From contig NZ_JARJNR010000016.1 in NCBI RefSeq assembly GCF_030143255.1, positions 1 through 41,383 of the forward strand: a stretch of DNA of 41,383 nucleotides. Reading direction: 5' to 3'. The DNA is from Frigidibacter sp. SD6-1. GTDB taxonomy: Bacteria; Pseudomonadota; Alphaproteobacteria; Rhodobacterales; Rhodobacteraceae. Shown here in pieces: positions 22,641 through 31,136 of the stretch (the stretch's first letter is position 1; each line of letters opens with the position of its first letter). The position numbers and the translations under genes were made by a program. The notes below the pieces were generated by a model. It saw only the letters and a list, made by a program, of their open reading frames with translations. It made no database searches and was not told where the DNA came from.

Positions 22641-24579
22641 GGGCAAGATCGCGGGCGGGATCCTGAGCCTGACGCTGGTTGGCCTCGCCATCGGCTATGT
22701 CGTGGCAACAGGCTACCTGACCATCCGCTATGGGCTGGCGACGAACGCCTTCGACTTCACCCTGCTCGCGCGCGAGTATCGCGCCCTCGGAACAAACGCC
22801 CCTCGGGACTTCCTCTGGGTGAACCTGATCCTCTCAGGCTTTGGCATCGCTGCGTTCATGTTGAGCGTCACGCTTCTGGGGGAGGCCCTGACGCGCTTCG
22901 GCACGACCCATTGGCAGACCCGGAGCGAGATGAAGCGCAACGGCTTCTTCGCCAAGCCGGGCGGTGGCTTCCTTCTTGGCAAGCTCGGCACCCCGAATTC
23001 ACGACGCCCCTTCCTCGTGTCCAAAACCTTCCCGCATGCGCTGATCGTGGCGCCCACGGGCCGGGGCAAGGGCGTGGGTTTCGTGATCCCGAACCTGCTC
23101 ACCTACAAAGGCTCGGCCGTGGTGCTCGACGTGAAGGGGGAGAACTTCCGCGAGACCTCACGCTTCCGCGCAAGTATGGGCGACAAAGTCTTCCGTTTCG
23201 CGCCGACCGACTGGGACCGACCCACCCACCGCTACAACCCGCTGGCGCGCATCGCCGCCATGACCAACCCCGATCGGCAACAGATGGAGTTAAAGCTGAC
23301 CGCGAAGCTCTTCCTGCAGACCGACAACGAAAAGCTGAGCGGTCTTCTGGCAGGCGGCATCGACCTCTTCGTGGCGGCCGGTCTTCTGGCCTTCGAGCGA
23401 GGCGTACCGACCATTGGCGAGATCTACCGCATCACCGCCTCGGGCGGTGACAAGCAGAAGGAATACCTCAAGCGCGCGCAGGAGGTGAAGAACACCTCGG
23501 CCAAGCTGATCTTCGAACGCATGGCCTCCACCAACAACGACACCCTGACCTCGTACCTGTCGCTTCTGATGACCTCGGGTCTCGACACCTGGGACAACCG
23601 GGCGATCGACGCAGCCACCGCGACCTCGGATTTCTCCTTCCGGGACATCCGGCGCCGCCCGCATGCGATTTATCTCGTGGTCGAGTCCGAGATGATCCGC
23701 CCGCTGGCCCCACTGATCCGACTCTTTTTTTCGGACCTGATCGCCTCGCTGCAGGCGCAAGAGCCGGGCGATGACGAGCCCTGGCCCGTGATGATCATGC
23801 TCGACGAGTTCGACCGGCTCGGAAAAATGCCGATCGTCGCCGAAAGCATCAAGACGCTGCGCTCTTTCGGGGGCAACCTCGCCATCGTCACCCAGACCAT
23901 CCCTGCGCTGGACGAGATCTATGGCGAAAACACCCGCAGGTCGCTGCAGGGCGGCGCAGGCGTGAAGCTCTACCTCACCCCGTCCGAGCAGAAGACGATC
24001 GAGGAACTGAGCCAGGCTGTCGGCAAGACCACCAAGCGCGTTGTGACCAGGTCGCGTGCGGTCGGGCGCAACCCGTTCGAGGGGCGGAGCGTCTCCGAGC
24101 GGACAGAGGACACGCCGCTTCTGACCGAGGATCAAGCCCGGCGGATGGACCTCGACGAGGTGATCCTCGTGATTGATGCACAGATGCCGATCCGTGCGCG
24201 GCGGATCAAGTATTTCGAAGACCCGGCGCTGAAGGTGCTTCACGCGGGGCAGGCGGGGAGTTTCCCGTACCCGGATGAAGACGGACTGCGGCGGGATCGG
24301 CAGATGACCGAGACGCGGGAAACGGTGGAGAAGCTGAAGCAGGAGCTGCAGGAGGTGAGGGCGGCAAATGTCGCACGGGAAGCCGGCCCGAATCCGCCGA
24401 AGACTGATCCTGTCAGTTTAGCGAAGGCACGCGGTCGCGCGGCCCGCGCAGCTGCGAGTGGCGGTGGCCAGGGACAGCTGTCACTTGATATCGAGGGATT
24501 GGGTATTTCGAGCACAGACCGTACGGCGCTGGCTTCGGCAGTTCAAACTACGAGAGCAATTATCGCTCGGTACGGGTGA
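22633..24579 (+). CDS. virD4: VirD4/TraG-family coupling protein
   Basis: This 648-residue hexameric ATPase links the relaxosome to the VirB channel. Two N-terminal membrane segments are visible (IAGGILSLTLVGLAIGYVVA, and WVNLILSGFGIAAFMLSVTL near 60-85). The soluble motor domain follows, with Walker A PTGRGKGVG (~141) and Walker B VMIMLDEFDRLG (Asp391). The family segment ALIVAPTGRGKGVGFVIPNL and the ITQTIPALDEIYG-type sensor region are also present. The ATG at 22633 has AAGGGA at good spacing and overlaps the relaxase stop, so the three genes mobC, relaxase and virD4 form an operon. Confidence 0.95.
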   Translation: MDKGKIAGGILSLTLVGLAIGYVVATGYLTIRYGLATNAFDFTLLAREYRALGTNAPRDFLWVNLILSGFGIAAFMLSVTLLGEALTRFGTTHWQTRSEMKRNGFFAKPGGGFLLGKLGTPNSRRPFLVSKTFPHALIVAPTGRGKGVGFVIPNLLTYKGSAVVLDVKGENFRETSRFRASMGDKVFRFAPTDWDRPTHRYNPLARIAAMTNPDRQQMELKLTAKLFLQTDNEKLSGLLAGGIDLFVAAGLLAFERGVPTIGEIYRITASGGDKQKEYLKRAQEVKNTSAKLIFERMASTNNDTLTSYLSLLMTSGLDTWDNRAIDAATATSDFSFRDIRRRPHAIYLVVESEMIRPLAPLIRLFFSDLIASLQAQEPGDDEPWPVMIMLDEFDRLGKMPIVAESIKTLRSFGGNLAIVTQTIPALDEIYGENTRRSLQGGAGVKLYLTPSEQKTIEELSQAVGKTTKRVVTRSRAVGRNPFEGRSVSERTEDTPLLTEDQARRMDLDEVILVIDAQMPIRARRIKYFEDPALKVLHAGQAGSFPYPDEDGLRRDRQMTETRETVEKLKQELQEVRAANVAREAGPNPPKTDPVSLAKARGRAARAAASGGGQGQLSLDIEGLGISSTDRTALASAVQTTRAIIARYG

Positions 24580-24921
24580 TCTGCATTGGAGGCGGGATGC
24601 TCCCTTATCGGACGTCGAGAAAGACGTACGCCCGTAGGATAGTCGCCGTCCAGCCTATCGCCTTCCCATAAATGACGCGCAAAGCGGCTCTGGAGCCTCA
24701 ACGCGCCGTCTGCCCTAACCCTCGGCATCTCTAGAGAATTCTGCACAGCGCTGGATAGATTGGAGATCGCGCGCCCCGCGCCCCACTCTGACGCCCAAGT
24801 CTGCGGGTGGGGACTTCCTCCACTGAGGCAACAACGTGGAAGAAAAATTGCTGGTATTTTAAAAATTCTTCCACTACAAGTGGCGAAAACCATCAAAAGA
24901 TACAGGGCTCTATTAACGAAT
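24580..24921. other. Gap between virD4 and ietA, likely promoter
   Basis: About 340 bases without a supported gene. The right part turns AT-rich (24837-24920). TGGAAGAA (24837-24844) and TTCTTCCA (24866-24873) form an inverted repeat around an A/T-rich centre, a plausible operator for the ietAS pair. The change in composition marks the start of an inserted module. Confidence 0.45.
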
Positions 24922-26037
24922 ATGGCGGAATCAGAAAAAAAAGTAGACGATTTCATCCACCTGGCGCGGATCGCCTTATCTGATCGCCAGCAAGATGTGC
25001 ACGCGTTTCTTCATCGCGTTGCCAAACGGACCGAAGATCGAGACCTGGCGAGCGCGCTTGTGGAGCTATTGCGCAAGCGCCCGACCCGCTCATCAACCTT
25101 GCGCCGCTCTCCGACTGTGGCCCTACCCGTAGATACGGATAGCCGGTTCCAGCTGTTGCGGCAGGAAGAACGCCCGATACTTCCGCATGAACCCATTTAC
25201 GCCGACGCCGTGCGAGACATGCTCAGACGTCTGGTCAACGAACGAACGCAGATCGAAGCGCTGACGGATGCGGGGTTGGAGCCGACGCGTACGGTCCTAT
25301 TCACAGGCCCGCCGGGAGTCGGCAAGACGATGGCTGCGCGCTGGGTCGCACGCGAGCTAGATAGGCCGCTTTTGATTCTGGATTTATCAGCGGTGATGAG
25401 CAGCTATTTGGGGCGGACGGGCACAAATTTGCGTCACGTTCTCGACTATGCGAAATCGATCGACTGCGTGCTCCTGGTTGACGAGTTGGACGCTATTGCC
25501 AAGCGCCGTGATGACGCAGCAGAAATCGGCGAGCTGAAGCGCCTCGTGACAGTATTACTGCAACAACTCGATGACTGGCCGTCGTCAGGTTTGCTCTTGG
25601 CAGCGACCAACCATGCCGAACTGCTCGATCCCGCCGTGTGGCGGCGCTTCGAGGAGCAAGTCGCGTTTGGCCTGCCCGAACGCGAGGCGGCGCGTGCCTT
25701 CGTCAACGGACTTCTGGAGCTTGTTGAGCCCAAGGCGAGCGAATGGTCAGACGTTCTGTCGGTTGCGCTGGCGGGGCAGTCATTCAGCGACATCGAGCGC
25801 AAGGTGAACAGCGCTCGACGCTCGGCCGCGCTCAATGGCAGGAACATCAGCGATCATCTGGCCACATTGTTGACGGTCAGCGATCGCTCCAAGAGTGAAC
25901 GCATCGACTTGGCGGTGCAGCTCGCTGAATCCGGTCTCGTGTCACAGAGGCGTGCGCACGAACTGACAGGCGTGGCACGCGAGACAATTCGCGATCGCCT
26001 GCGTTCGAAAGAATTTCTAGGAAAAGATTTGGGGTAA
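24922..26037 (+). CDS. ietA: IetA-like AAA ATPase
   Basis: This 371-residue AAA+ protein has Walker A GPPGVGKT (129-136), Walker B VLLVDELDAIAKRRDD (Asp187/Glu188), sensor-1 ATNH (~227), arginine finger RRFEE (~240) and a C-terminal helix-turn-helix-like tail (LVSQRRAHELTGVARETIRD). Together with the subtilisin-like gene 4 bases downstream it matches IetA of the IetAS pair, described on Agrobacterium plasmids as a maintenance/exclusion toxin-antitoxin system and later reported as an anti-phage system. IetA is the antitoxin partner. I took the ATG at 24922; an in-frame TTG at 24760 would add 54 low-quality residues. The tail may give autoregulation. Confidence 0.85.
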   Translation: MAESEKKVDDFIHLARIALSDRQQDVHAFLHRVAKRTEDRDLASALVELLRKRPTRSSTLRRSPTVALPVDTDSRFQLLRQEERPILPHEPIYADAVRDMLRRLVNERTQIEALTDAGLEPTRTVLFTGPPGVGKTMAARWVARELDRPLLILDLSAVMSSYLGRTGTNLRHVLDYAKSIDCVLLVDELDAIAKRRDDAAEIGELKRLVTVLLQQLDDWPSSGLLLAATNHAELLDPAVWRRFEEQVAFGLPEREAARAFVNGLLELVEPKASEWSDVLSVALAGQSFSDIERKVNSARRSAALNGRNISDHLATLLTVSDRSKSERIDLAVQLAESGLVSQRRAHELTGVARETIRDRLRSKEFLGKDLG

Positions 26038-26041
26038 GGCG

Positions 26042-28264
26042 TTGGCGAAGCAGAACTTTCTTCTAGGTCGCGGCGAGCGCCTGACTTCGGATGTGACGGT
26101 CAAGAGCGGGGGTGGCCCTAAGGCCGCTCCCTACACGTTCGAAGAGGCGAGGCGCCGTCTGGTGCCGATGCTCGATCAAACAGTCCTCGATCTTGATCGA
26201 CTGCCAGCCGATGCCTATCCAAACGATCAAGCAATTGTCTCACTGACCCTCAACCCCGAGTACACTGCCAAATCTTACTTCCCAACGGACCTAATGCGCG
26301 ACGTGGGGATCGAAGTCGTCGGCAGCCGCCCTCGAAAGGTGAAGCCCGAGAAGCGCTCGCGCGACCGTGAGCCGGTCGACGCTATGACGACGGAATTGTT
26401 CGCCCGCGGCTCGCGAGCAGCACTGCGGAATTGGAGCGCGGGTCTATCCCACTGGGCGTCCAATCGCCGAGGTGCAGATGACCTGGGATCCATCGAGGCC
26501 ATCGCGGCCCCGTCACCGCGCGACAAAATTAAAGGCAATATGCCGAGTGAGGGTATTCTTCCAATGGAAGTCGTACTTCACGCGGACGGCATGGAGGGGG
26601 AGGCAGACATATTAGCTGTTTTCCAAAGGTTCCTTCGCTCCCGCGACATGCCGATCGAGTTCGGACGACGATTTTATGCCAAGGGTCTTTGTTTCTTGGA
26701 ACTGGACGCCCCTGCAGAGCGAGCCGAAGAGGTCGCGACCTTTTCAACTGTGCGCGCTCTGCGCAGGATGCCAGAGCTACGTGTCCTGCGCCCCATGATC
26801 CGGTCGCCCGGTCTGCCGACCGCGCGCCCAGATCTACCTTTCGACTCTCCGATTTCGAACGACGTGCGCGTTGCGATCTTCGACGGTGGCGTGCCCTCAG
26901 GTCATCCGATCACGCAATGGGTTACGCCCTACGAGCTACACGGTATGCGCCCCCCGAGTCTGGAGTTTCACGAGCACGGCGTAGCGGTAAGCTCGGCGGC
27001 CCTGTTCGGTACGCTTGATCCGCGCCGTCCTGCACCTCTCCCGTTTGCACCGATCGACCACTACCGGGTCCTCGATGATGACCCGGCCCAAAACCTTCAT
27101 GAGCTTTACGAGGTGCTCGAGCGAATAGAGGGCGTTCTGTCTACCCAAACCTACGATTTCATCAACCTGAGCATTGGTCCGAGTCTGCCTATTGAGGATG
27201 ATGACGTGCACGCTTGGACAGCCGTCCTTGATGATCGCTTGTCAAACACATCCACACTGGCGGCCGTAGCGGTCGGAAATGATGGGGATGGAGACGCGAT
27301 CCTCGGCCTTGATCGCATCCAAGTTCCAGCAGACTGCGTGAATGCCCTAGCTGTGGGTGCTTGCAACACGCCCGATAAGGATTGGGCGCGTGCGCCCTAC
27401 AGCTCGAAAGGACCAGGTCGTAGTCCCGGCCTAGTAAAACCCGATCTGGTCGGGTTTGGTGGCTCGATTGAGCGACCGTTCTTGGTGTTAAGTCCTGACA
27501 TGAAACCCACCATTGTCGGTACGGGAGGAACATCATTCGCGACACCGAGTATCGTACGCATGGCGACCGGAGTGCGGGCACATTTCGGCGCCAACCTGAA
27601 TCACCTCGCGATCCGTGCGCTGCTTGTCCACACTGCTGAGCGCAGAGACCACGACGTGCGCGAAGTGGGTTGGGGTCGTGCAGCGCAAGAGCTCGACGAC
27701 ATTGTACTGTGCGCCGATGATGAGGTGCGCATCGTCTATCAGGGTGAGATATCCCCAGCGAAGTATATCCGCGCCGCAATTCCGGTTCCCTCTGGTGAAA
27801 TCGCGGGCATGGTTTCCCTCTCGGCGACGGTTGTCTATAAGTCGCAGACGGATCCTCACCATCCAGGCAATTATACCAGAGCGGGCCTCGAAGTTACGTT
27901 CCGCCCACATGAAGAGCGCTACACCCGGGACGGGCAGGTACATCCGGACTCGAAGTCATTCTTCGGCTTCTCGCCGAACGGTGCCGGGGAGGAAGAGCTG
28001 CGCCGTGATGCGATGAAATGGGAGAACTGTCTCTACGCGACGAAACGAATGCGGGGAAGTTCGTTGCTGAACCCTGTATTTGACATTCACTATAATTCGC
28101 GGATTGAGGGCCGAAACTTCTCTAGTGCACCGAACCTGCCTTATGCGCTCGTCGTGAGCGTACAGGCCAAGGGTATCGCCGACCTATACGATCAAGTCGT
28201 GCGGAAGTACGCTACACAGTTAGAGCCGCTGCGGCCGATACTCGAGGTGCCGATACGCACATAG
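26042..28264 (+). CDS. ietS: IetS-like subtilisin-family (S8) protease
   Basis: This 740-residue serine protease has no signal peptide, so it probably acts in the cytoplasm. The triad is visible: Asp281 in VAIFDGGVPSGHP, His312 in HEHGVAVSSA and Ser498 in GTGGTSFATP, with oxyanion Asn413 in VAVGNDGD. The first ~270 residues are a family-specific N-terminal region and the last ~180 a C-terminal domain. All catalytic residues are intact, so it should be active. The likely start is TTG at 26042, after GGGGTAAGG. In IetAS the protease is the toxic or effector component, restrained by IetA. It ends 15 bases from a convergent gene. Confidence 0.85.
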   Translation: MAKQNFLLGRGERLTSDVTVKSGGGPKAAPYTFEEARRRLVPMLDQTVLDLDRLPADAYPNDQAIVSLTLNPEYTAKSYFPTDLMRDVGIEVVGSRPRKVKPEKRSRDREPVDAMTTELFARGSRAALRNWSAGLSHWASNRRGADDLGSIEAIAAPSPRDKIKGNMPSEGILPMEVVLHADGMEGEADILAVFQRFLRSRDMPIEFGRRFYAKGLCFLELDAPAERAEEVATFSTVRALRRMPELRVLRPMIRSPGLPTARPDLPFDSPISNDVRVAIFDGGVPSGHPITQWVTPYELHGMRPPSLEFHEHGVAVSSAALFGTLDPRRPAPLPFAPIDHYRVLDDDPAQNLHELYEVLERIEGVLSTQTYDFINLSIGPSLPIEDDDVHAWTAVLDDRLSNTSTLAAVAVGNDGDGDAILGLDRIQVPADCVNALAVGACNTPDKDWARAPYSSKGPGRSPGLVKPDLVGFGGSIERPFLVLSPDMKPTIVGTGGTSFATPSIVRMATGVRAHFGANLNHLAIRALLVHTAERRDHDVREVGWGRAAQELDDIVLCADDEVRIVYQGEISPAKYIRAAIPVPSGEIAGMVSLSATVVYKSQTDPHHPGNYTRAGLEVTFRPHEERYTRDGQVHPDSKSFFGFSPNGAGEEELRRDAMKWENCLYATKRMRGSSLLNPVFDIHYNSRIEGRNFSSAPNLPYALVVSVQAKGIADLYDQVVRKYATQLEPLRPILEVPIRT

Positions 28265-28279
28265 AGAAGCTACTGCCAG

Positions 28280-28627
28280 TCATCGTGATTGGTGGCAGCT
28301 GTCCTTACACCAATCTATCTTCTCGTGCCGAACCCAGAAGTGACACCGGCACTCGTTTGTTTGCCGGACCGAGGGTGAAATTGTCGGGCGCATCAGCCAA
28401 TCTGACATGGCCGTCCACTTGGGCCTCCGGTTCTTGCTGAGGGACAGCTTGATGGTCTCACCGCACCCGCCGGGGCAGTGGAAGCAGGCCCATTTGTCGA
28501 CGCGATCACGCATGATGGTCATCTCCCCACGCACAATTTGATCCGGCGTCGGGTGTGTGGGTGTTACCTTGGCGACCAGCTCACTTCGCGGAATGAGACG
28601 GAAGAGCTCGAGGTCCCCCCAAATCAT
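28280..28627 (-). CDS. DUF6527-family zinc-binding protein
   Basis: This 115-residue protein has the DUF6527 pattern CPGGCGETIKLSL, then WTAMSDWLMRPTISPSVRQT, then ECRCHFWVRHEKIDWC, whose Cys/His residues probably bind zinc. The function is not established. From memory, relatives occur beside multi-ubiquitin, E1/E2-like and JAB-protease genes in bacterial ubiquitin-like operons, none of which is visible here. The ATG at 28627 lies 11 bases downstream of the virB6 stop, so it is the distal gene of the virB operon. A frameshifted second copy lies beyond the other end of the operon (40658-40920). Confidence 0.75.
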   Translation of the reverse strand: MIWGDLELFRLIPRSELVAKVTPTHPTPDQIVRGEMTIMRDRVDKWACFHCPGGCGETIKLSLSKNRRPKWTAMSDWLMRPTISPSVRQTNECRCHFWVRHEKIDWCKDSCHQSR

Positions 28628-28638
28628 ACTCGGGGCAT

Positions 28639-29664
28639 CTAGTCGTTCAATCGTTTTGCCCGTTCCGCAATCTTGACGATTCGTACACTCGCTGACGTTG
28701 CGGCTGTTCGTACCGCTGTCGGGCTCTGAACTACACCTCTCCCGATGGCCTCTCCAGTGGTCAGCGCACCGACCCGCGACCTGCCCTTGACGCCGGCCGT
28801 GTTGAAGATCCCCCGCATGATCCCGGCCGAGCCAGAGACCACAGCGGGTGCCGCAGCCACCATCAGGTTTCCAGAGATCCCCCGCACGATCAGGGGCGTC
28901 GCTGCGACAAAACCCTTCGCCAGGAACACCATCACGAAGAACGGCACAAGCGAGCCGATGTTGGTGGCTGAGTTCGGGTCGCCGAGCTGGGCCAGCAGCG
29001 AATTCGCCATGCCGACCACGGTCGAGAACATGGCGGCGATGACGATGGGGTAGAAGGCGTAGCTGATCGTCGTCGAGACCCACCTGTGGAAGAAATCCTT
29101 GGTCGCATCGAAGAGCGACAGAGCGATCATGATCGGCGCGAGGCCCAGCATCAGGGTCAGCATCATCTTGGCGAAGATGAGGACGATGCCGGTCATGAAG
29201 CCAAGGAGGCTCAGGAGCACCAGGCCGATGCCGCCGAGGATCGCGCCGGTCATCCAGTTCAGGTTGTTGCCGATCGCGTTCAGGTATTGGCTGAACTCCG
29301 TGATGAGATCATCGAACTCGGCGGCAAAGTACGTGGCCCCTGCCCCGCCGCCACCGACCGAGGAGATCAGGACCCCGGCGACATAGTCGAGCCCGCCGAT
29401 AACGGCATTGGCGACCGCGTTGAAGTTGGCCCAGTTGAAGGCAAAGAGACCTATCAGTGTCAGCTTGATCAGGTACCAGAAGAAGCTGGCCCCATCCATG
29501 CTGCGGAACTGGAAGGCCATGTTGATGCAGACGCCGATCAGCGAAAGCGTGACCATCAGCAGGACGATCGTGCCGGTGTTGCTGGCCACAGCCCCGAACT
29601 GGGACTCGGCCGCATCGGCAAGGAAGCCGTCGGCCGTTCCGACCATCCAGCTGACGATGCTCAT
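28639..29664 (-). CDS. virB6: VirB6-like inner-membrane channel protein
   Basis: This 341-residue polytopic protein has about six hydrophobic stretches (for example GTIVLLMVTLSLIGVCINMA, LNWMTGAILGGIGLVLLSLL, LMLGLAPIMIALSL, LVPFFVMVFLAKGFVAATPL). It has the central VirB6/TrbL pattern and a basic cytoplasmic tail. VirB6 forms part of the T4SS inner-membrane complex and contacts the transferring DNA. The start (MSIVSWMVG) is the ATG at 29664, overlapping the upstream stop (TAATG); a longer frame runs antiparallel-free but overlaps the upstream gene. Its place after virB11 differs from the Agrobacterium order. Confidence 0.88.
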   Translation of the reverse strand: MSIVSWMVGTADGFLADAAESQFGAVASNTGTIVLLMVTLSLIGVCINMAFQFRSMDGASFFWYLIKLTLIGLFAFNWANFNAVANAVIGGLDYVAGVLISSVGGGGAGATYFAAEFDDLITEFSQYLNAIGNNLNWMTGAILGGIGLVLLSLLGFMTGIVLIFAKMMLTLMLGLAPIMIALSLFDATKDFFHRWVSTTISYAFYPIVIAAMFSTVVGMANSLLAQLGDPNSATNIGSLVPFFVMVFLAKGFVAATPLIVRGISGNLMVAAAPAVVSGSAGIMRGIFNTAGVKGRSRVGALTTGEAIGRGVVQSPTAVRTAATSASVRIVKIAERAKRLND

Positions 29665-30083
29665 TACCAGTTGCCTTGCGTTTCGCAGATATCCTGGACG
29701 TCGCGGGCAATTTGGTTCTGCTCGTTCCGAATGGCCAGCCGAGCTTGAGTGTGCTCCGCCTGCGTGCTTGTCGCGAACCGTTCCTCGTACTCGGCGGAGG
29801 CGGCATCCCATGACGGAAAGCGCACATCACAGCCGCAGTCGCCAGTTTCCTTGATCGCCTCCCAGGACCGCAACTCGTAGAGCCGCATCAACGTCAGCAC
29901 CTTATAGGCCTCGCGCGGGTGGACCTCGTCCATCCAGGTCGGCCGTGCGGGCCGGTCGTTGCAGATCCGGTATTGCTGGGGCGCGATGGTCACTGTGAGA
30001 TCGTTCGTGACCTGAGGCGAGGTCTGGGCGGCGAGGGGCGCGGCCAGCAGGGTGACAGTTGCGGCGAGGATGGTATGGCGCAT
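29664..30083 (-). CDS. Small exported protein of the virB operon
   Basis: This 139-residue protein has a clear signal peptide (MRHTILAATVTLLAAPLAAQ). The mature part contains three cysteines near CNDRPARPTW and GDCGCDVRF and a helical C-terminus (ATSTQAEHTQARLAIRNEQN). The ATG at 30083 has AAAGGA at ideal spacing. An ATG at 30104 overlapping the virB11 stop would add seven residues ahead of the signal. It sits between virB11 and virB6, so a periplasmic role in the channel or pilus is likely, but I cannot name the family. Confidence 0.75.
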   Translation of the reverse strand: MRHTILAATVTLLAAPLAAQTSPQVTNDLTVTIAPQQYRICNDRPARPTWMDEVHPREAYKVLTLMRLYELRSWEAIKETGDCGCDVRFPSWDAASAEYEERFATSTQAEHTQARLAIRNEQNQIARDVQDICETQGNW

Positions 30084-30100
30084 GGGGATTTCCTTTCGGG

Positions 30101-31135
30101 TCATTCGGCCGCGACAGTTGGGCGCTTCGTGCCCTCGGTCGGACCCGTGTTCTGGTTTGGATGTCTTGCCTGCCCCGGCAGGAAGAACTCGGTGATGCCG
30201 CGGGCGCCGTCGTGGCGGCCCGCCTGGACGATCACGTCGATGGAGCCCTCGATGTAGTCGACCATATCGGCATAGGTCATCGGCACATCGGTCTTGAGCG
30301 CGGCAATGGCGAGGCGACGGACAGCGAGTTGCGGTGTTTCGGCATGCAGCGTCGTCAGAGAGCCGCCATGGCCGGTGTTGATCGCCTCAAGGAAGGTCAT
30401 GGCCTCGCGACCACGGACCTCGCCCAGCACGATCCGGTCCGGCCGCATCCGCAGGGTCGAGGCCAGAAGTACATCTGCGCTGCGGGCTTCGGTGTCGCGA
30501 TCGGCGATCAGCGTCACGGCATTCGGCTGTTCGGGGCGAAGTTCGGCAGCCTCCTCAATGGTGATGATCCGTTCTTTTGGTGGAATCAGCGAGAGGATCT
30601 TGCGCGCCGCCACCGTCTTGCCGGTCGAGGTGCCGCCCGAGACGATCATGTTGAGCTTGTTCTCGACGCAGAACCGCAAGGCGGCGTCGATGTCGCCGGA
30701 GGCCACTACATCGCGCAGCGCGGCATTCCGTTCGCGGCGCAGGCCTTCGAGGCTGCGCTCCTTGCCGTAGAGGAAGCCAAGCTTGATCGCCTCCAGCGGC
30801 AGGGAGGAAAAGAACCGCAACGAGATGGAGAACCCGCCCTCGACGGCCGGGGGCTGGATCACCTGCGCGCGGATTGGACGGCCGCGATAGAGGATCGAGA
30901 CCGAGACGATGGGCTTCTTCTGGCTGAGCGTGGTCGAGGCGGCCGAGGCGATCTGGTTGCCGAGGTCTTTGATTTCGGTCTGGGTCAGCGGGGCGCCGAG
31001 ACCCCGCATGAAATGATCGCCCTGCAACTCGCCCCAGACCTTCCCGTCGGGGTTGATGCAGATCTCGATCGTGTCGTCCCGTTGCACGGGTGCGCCCAGA
31101 CGGTCGAGCGAGGCTTCGAGATAGCTCGCCGCCAT
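30101..31135 (-). CDS. virB11: VirB11 secretion ATPase
   Basis: This 344-residue hexameric ATPase powers pilus assembly and substrate passage with VirB4 and VirD4. It has an N-terminal domain (to ~130), Walker A SGGTSTGKTVAAR (~165), Asp box ITIEEAAEL, Walker B RIVLGEVRGREA and a His box (NTGHGGSLTTLHA). The start (MAASYLEASLDRLG) is the ATG at 31135, one base after the virB10 stop. It lacks a signal peptide and membrane segments, as expected for a cytoplasmic peripheral ATPase. Confidence 0.95.
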   Translation of the reverse strand: MAASYLEASLDRLGAPVQRDDTIEICINPDGKVWGELQGDHFMRGLGAPLTQTEIKDLGNQIASAASTTLSQKKPIVSVSILYRGRPIRAQVIQPPAVEGGFSISLRFFSSLPLEAIKLGFLYGKERSLEGLRRERNAALRDVVASGDIDAALRFCVENKLNMIVSGGTSTGKTVAARKILSLIPPKERIITIEEAAELRPEQPNAVTLIADRDTEARSADVLLASTLRMRPDRIVLGEVRGREAMTFLEAINTGHGGSLTTLHAETPQLAVRRLAIAALKTDVPMTYADMVDYIEGSIDVIVQAGRHDGARGITEFFLPGQARHPNQNTGPTEGTKRPTVAAE

Positions 31136-31136
31136 G

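Noticed and set aside
28265-28300. CTGCCA/TGGCAG stem between ietS and the convergent DUF6527 gene
   Set aside because: It is only 6 bp with a 13-base loop and no T-run, too weak to call a terminator.
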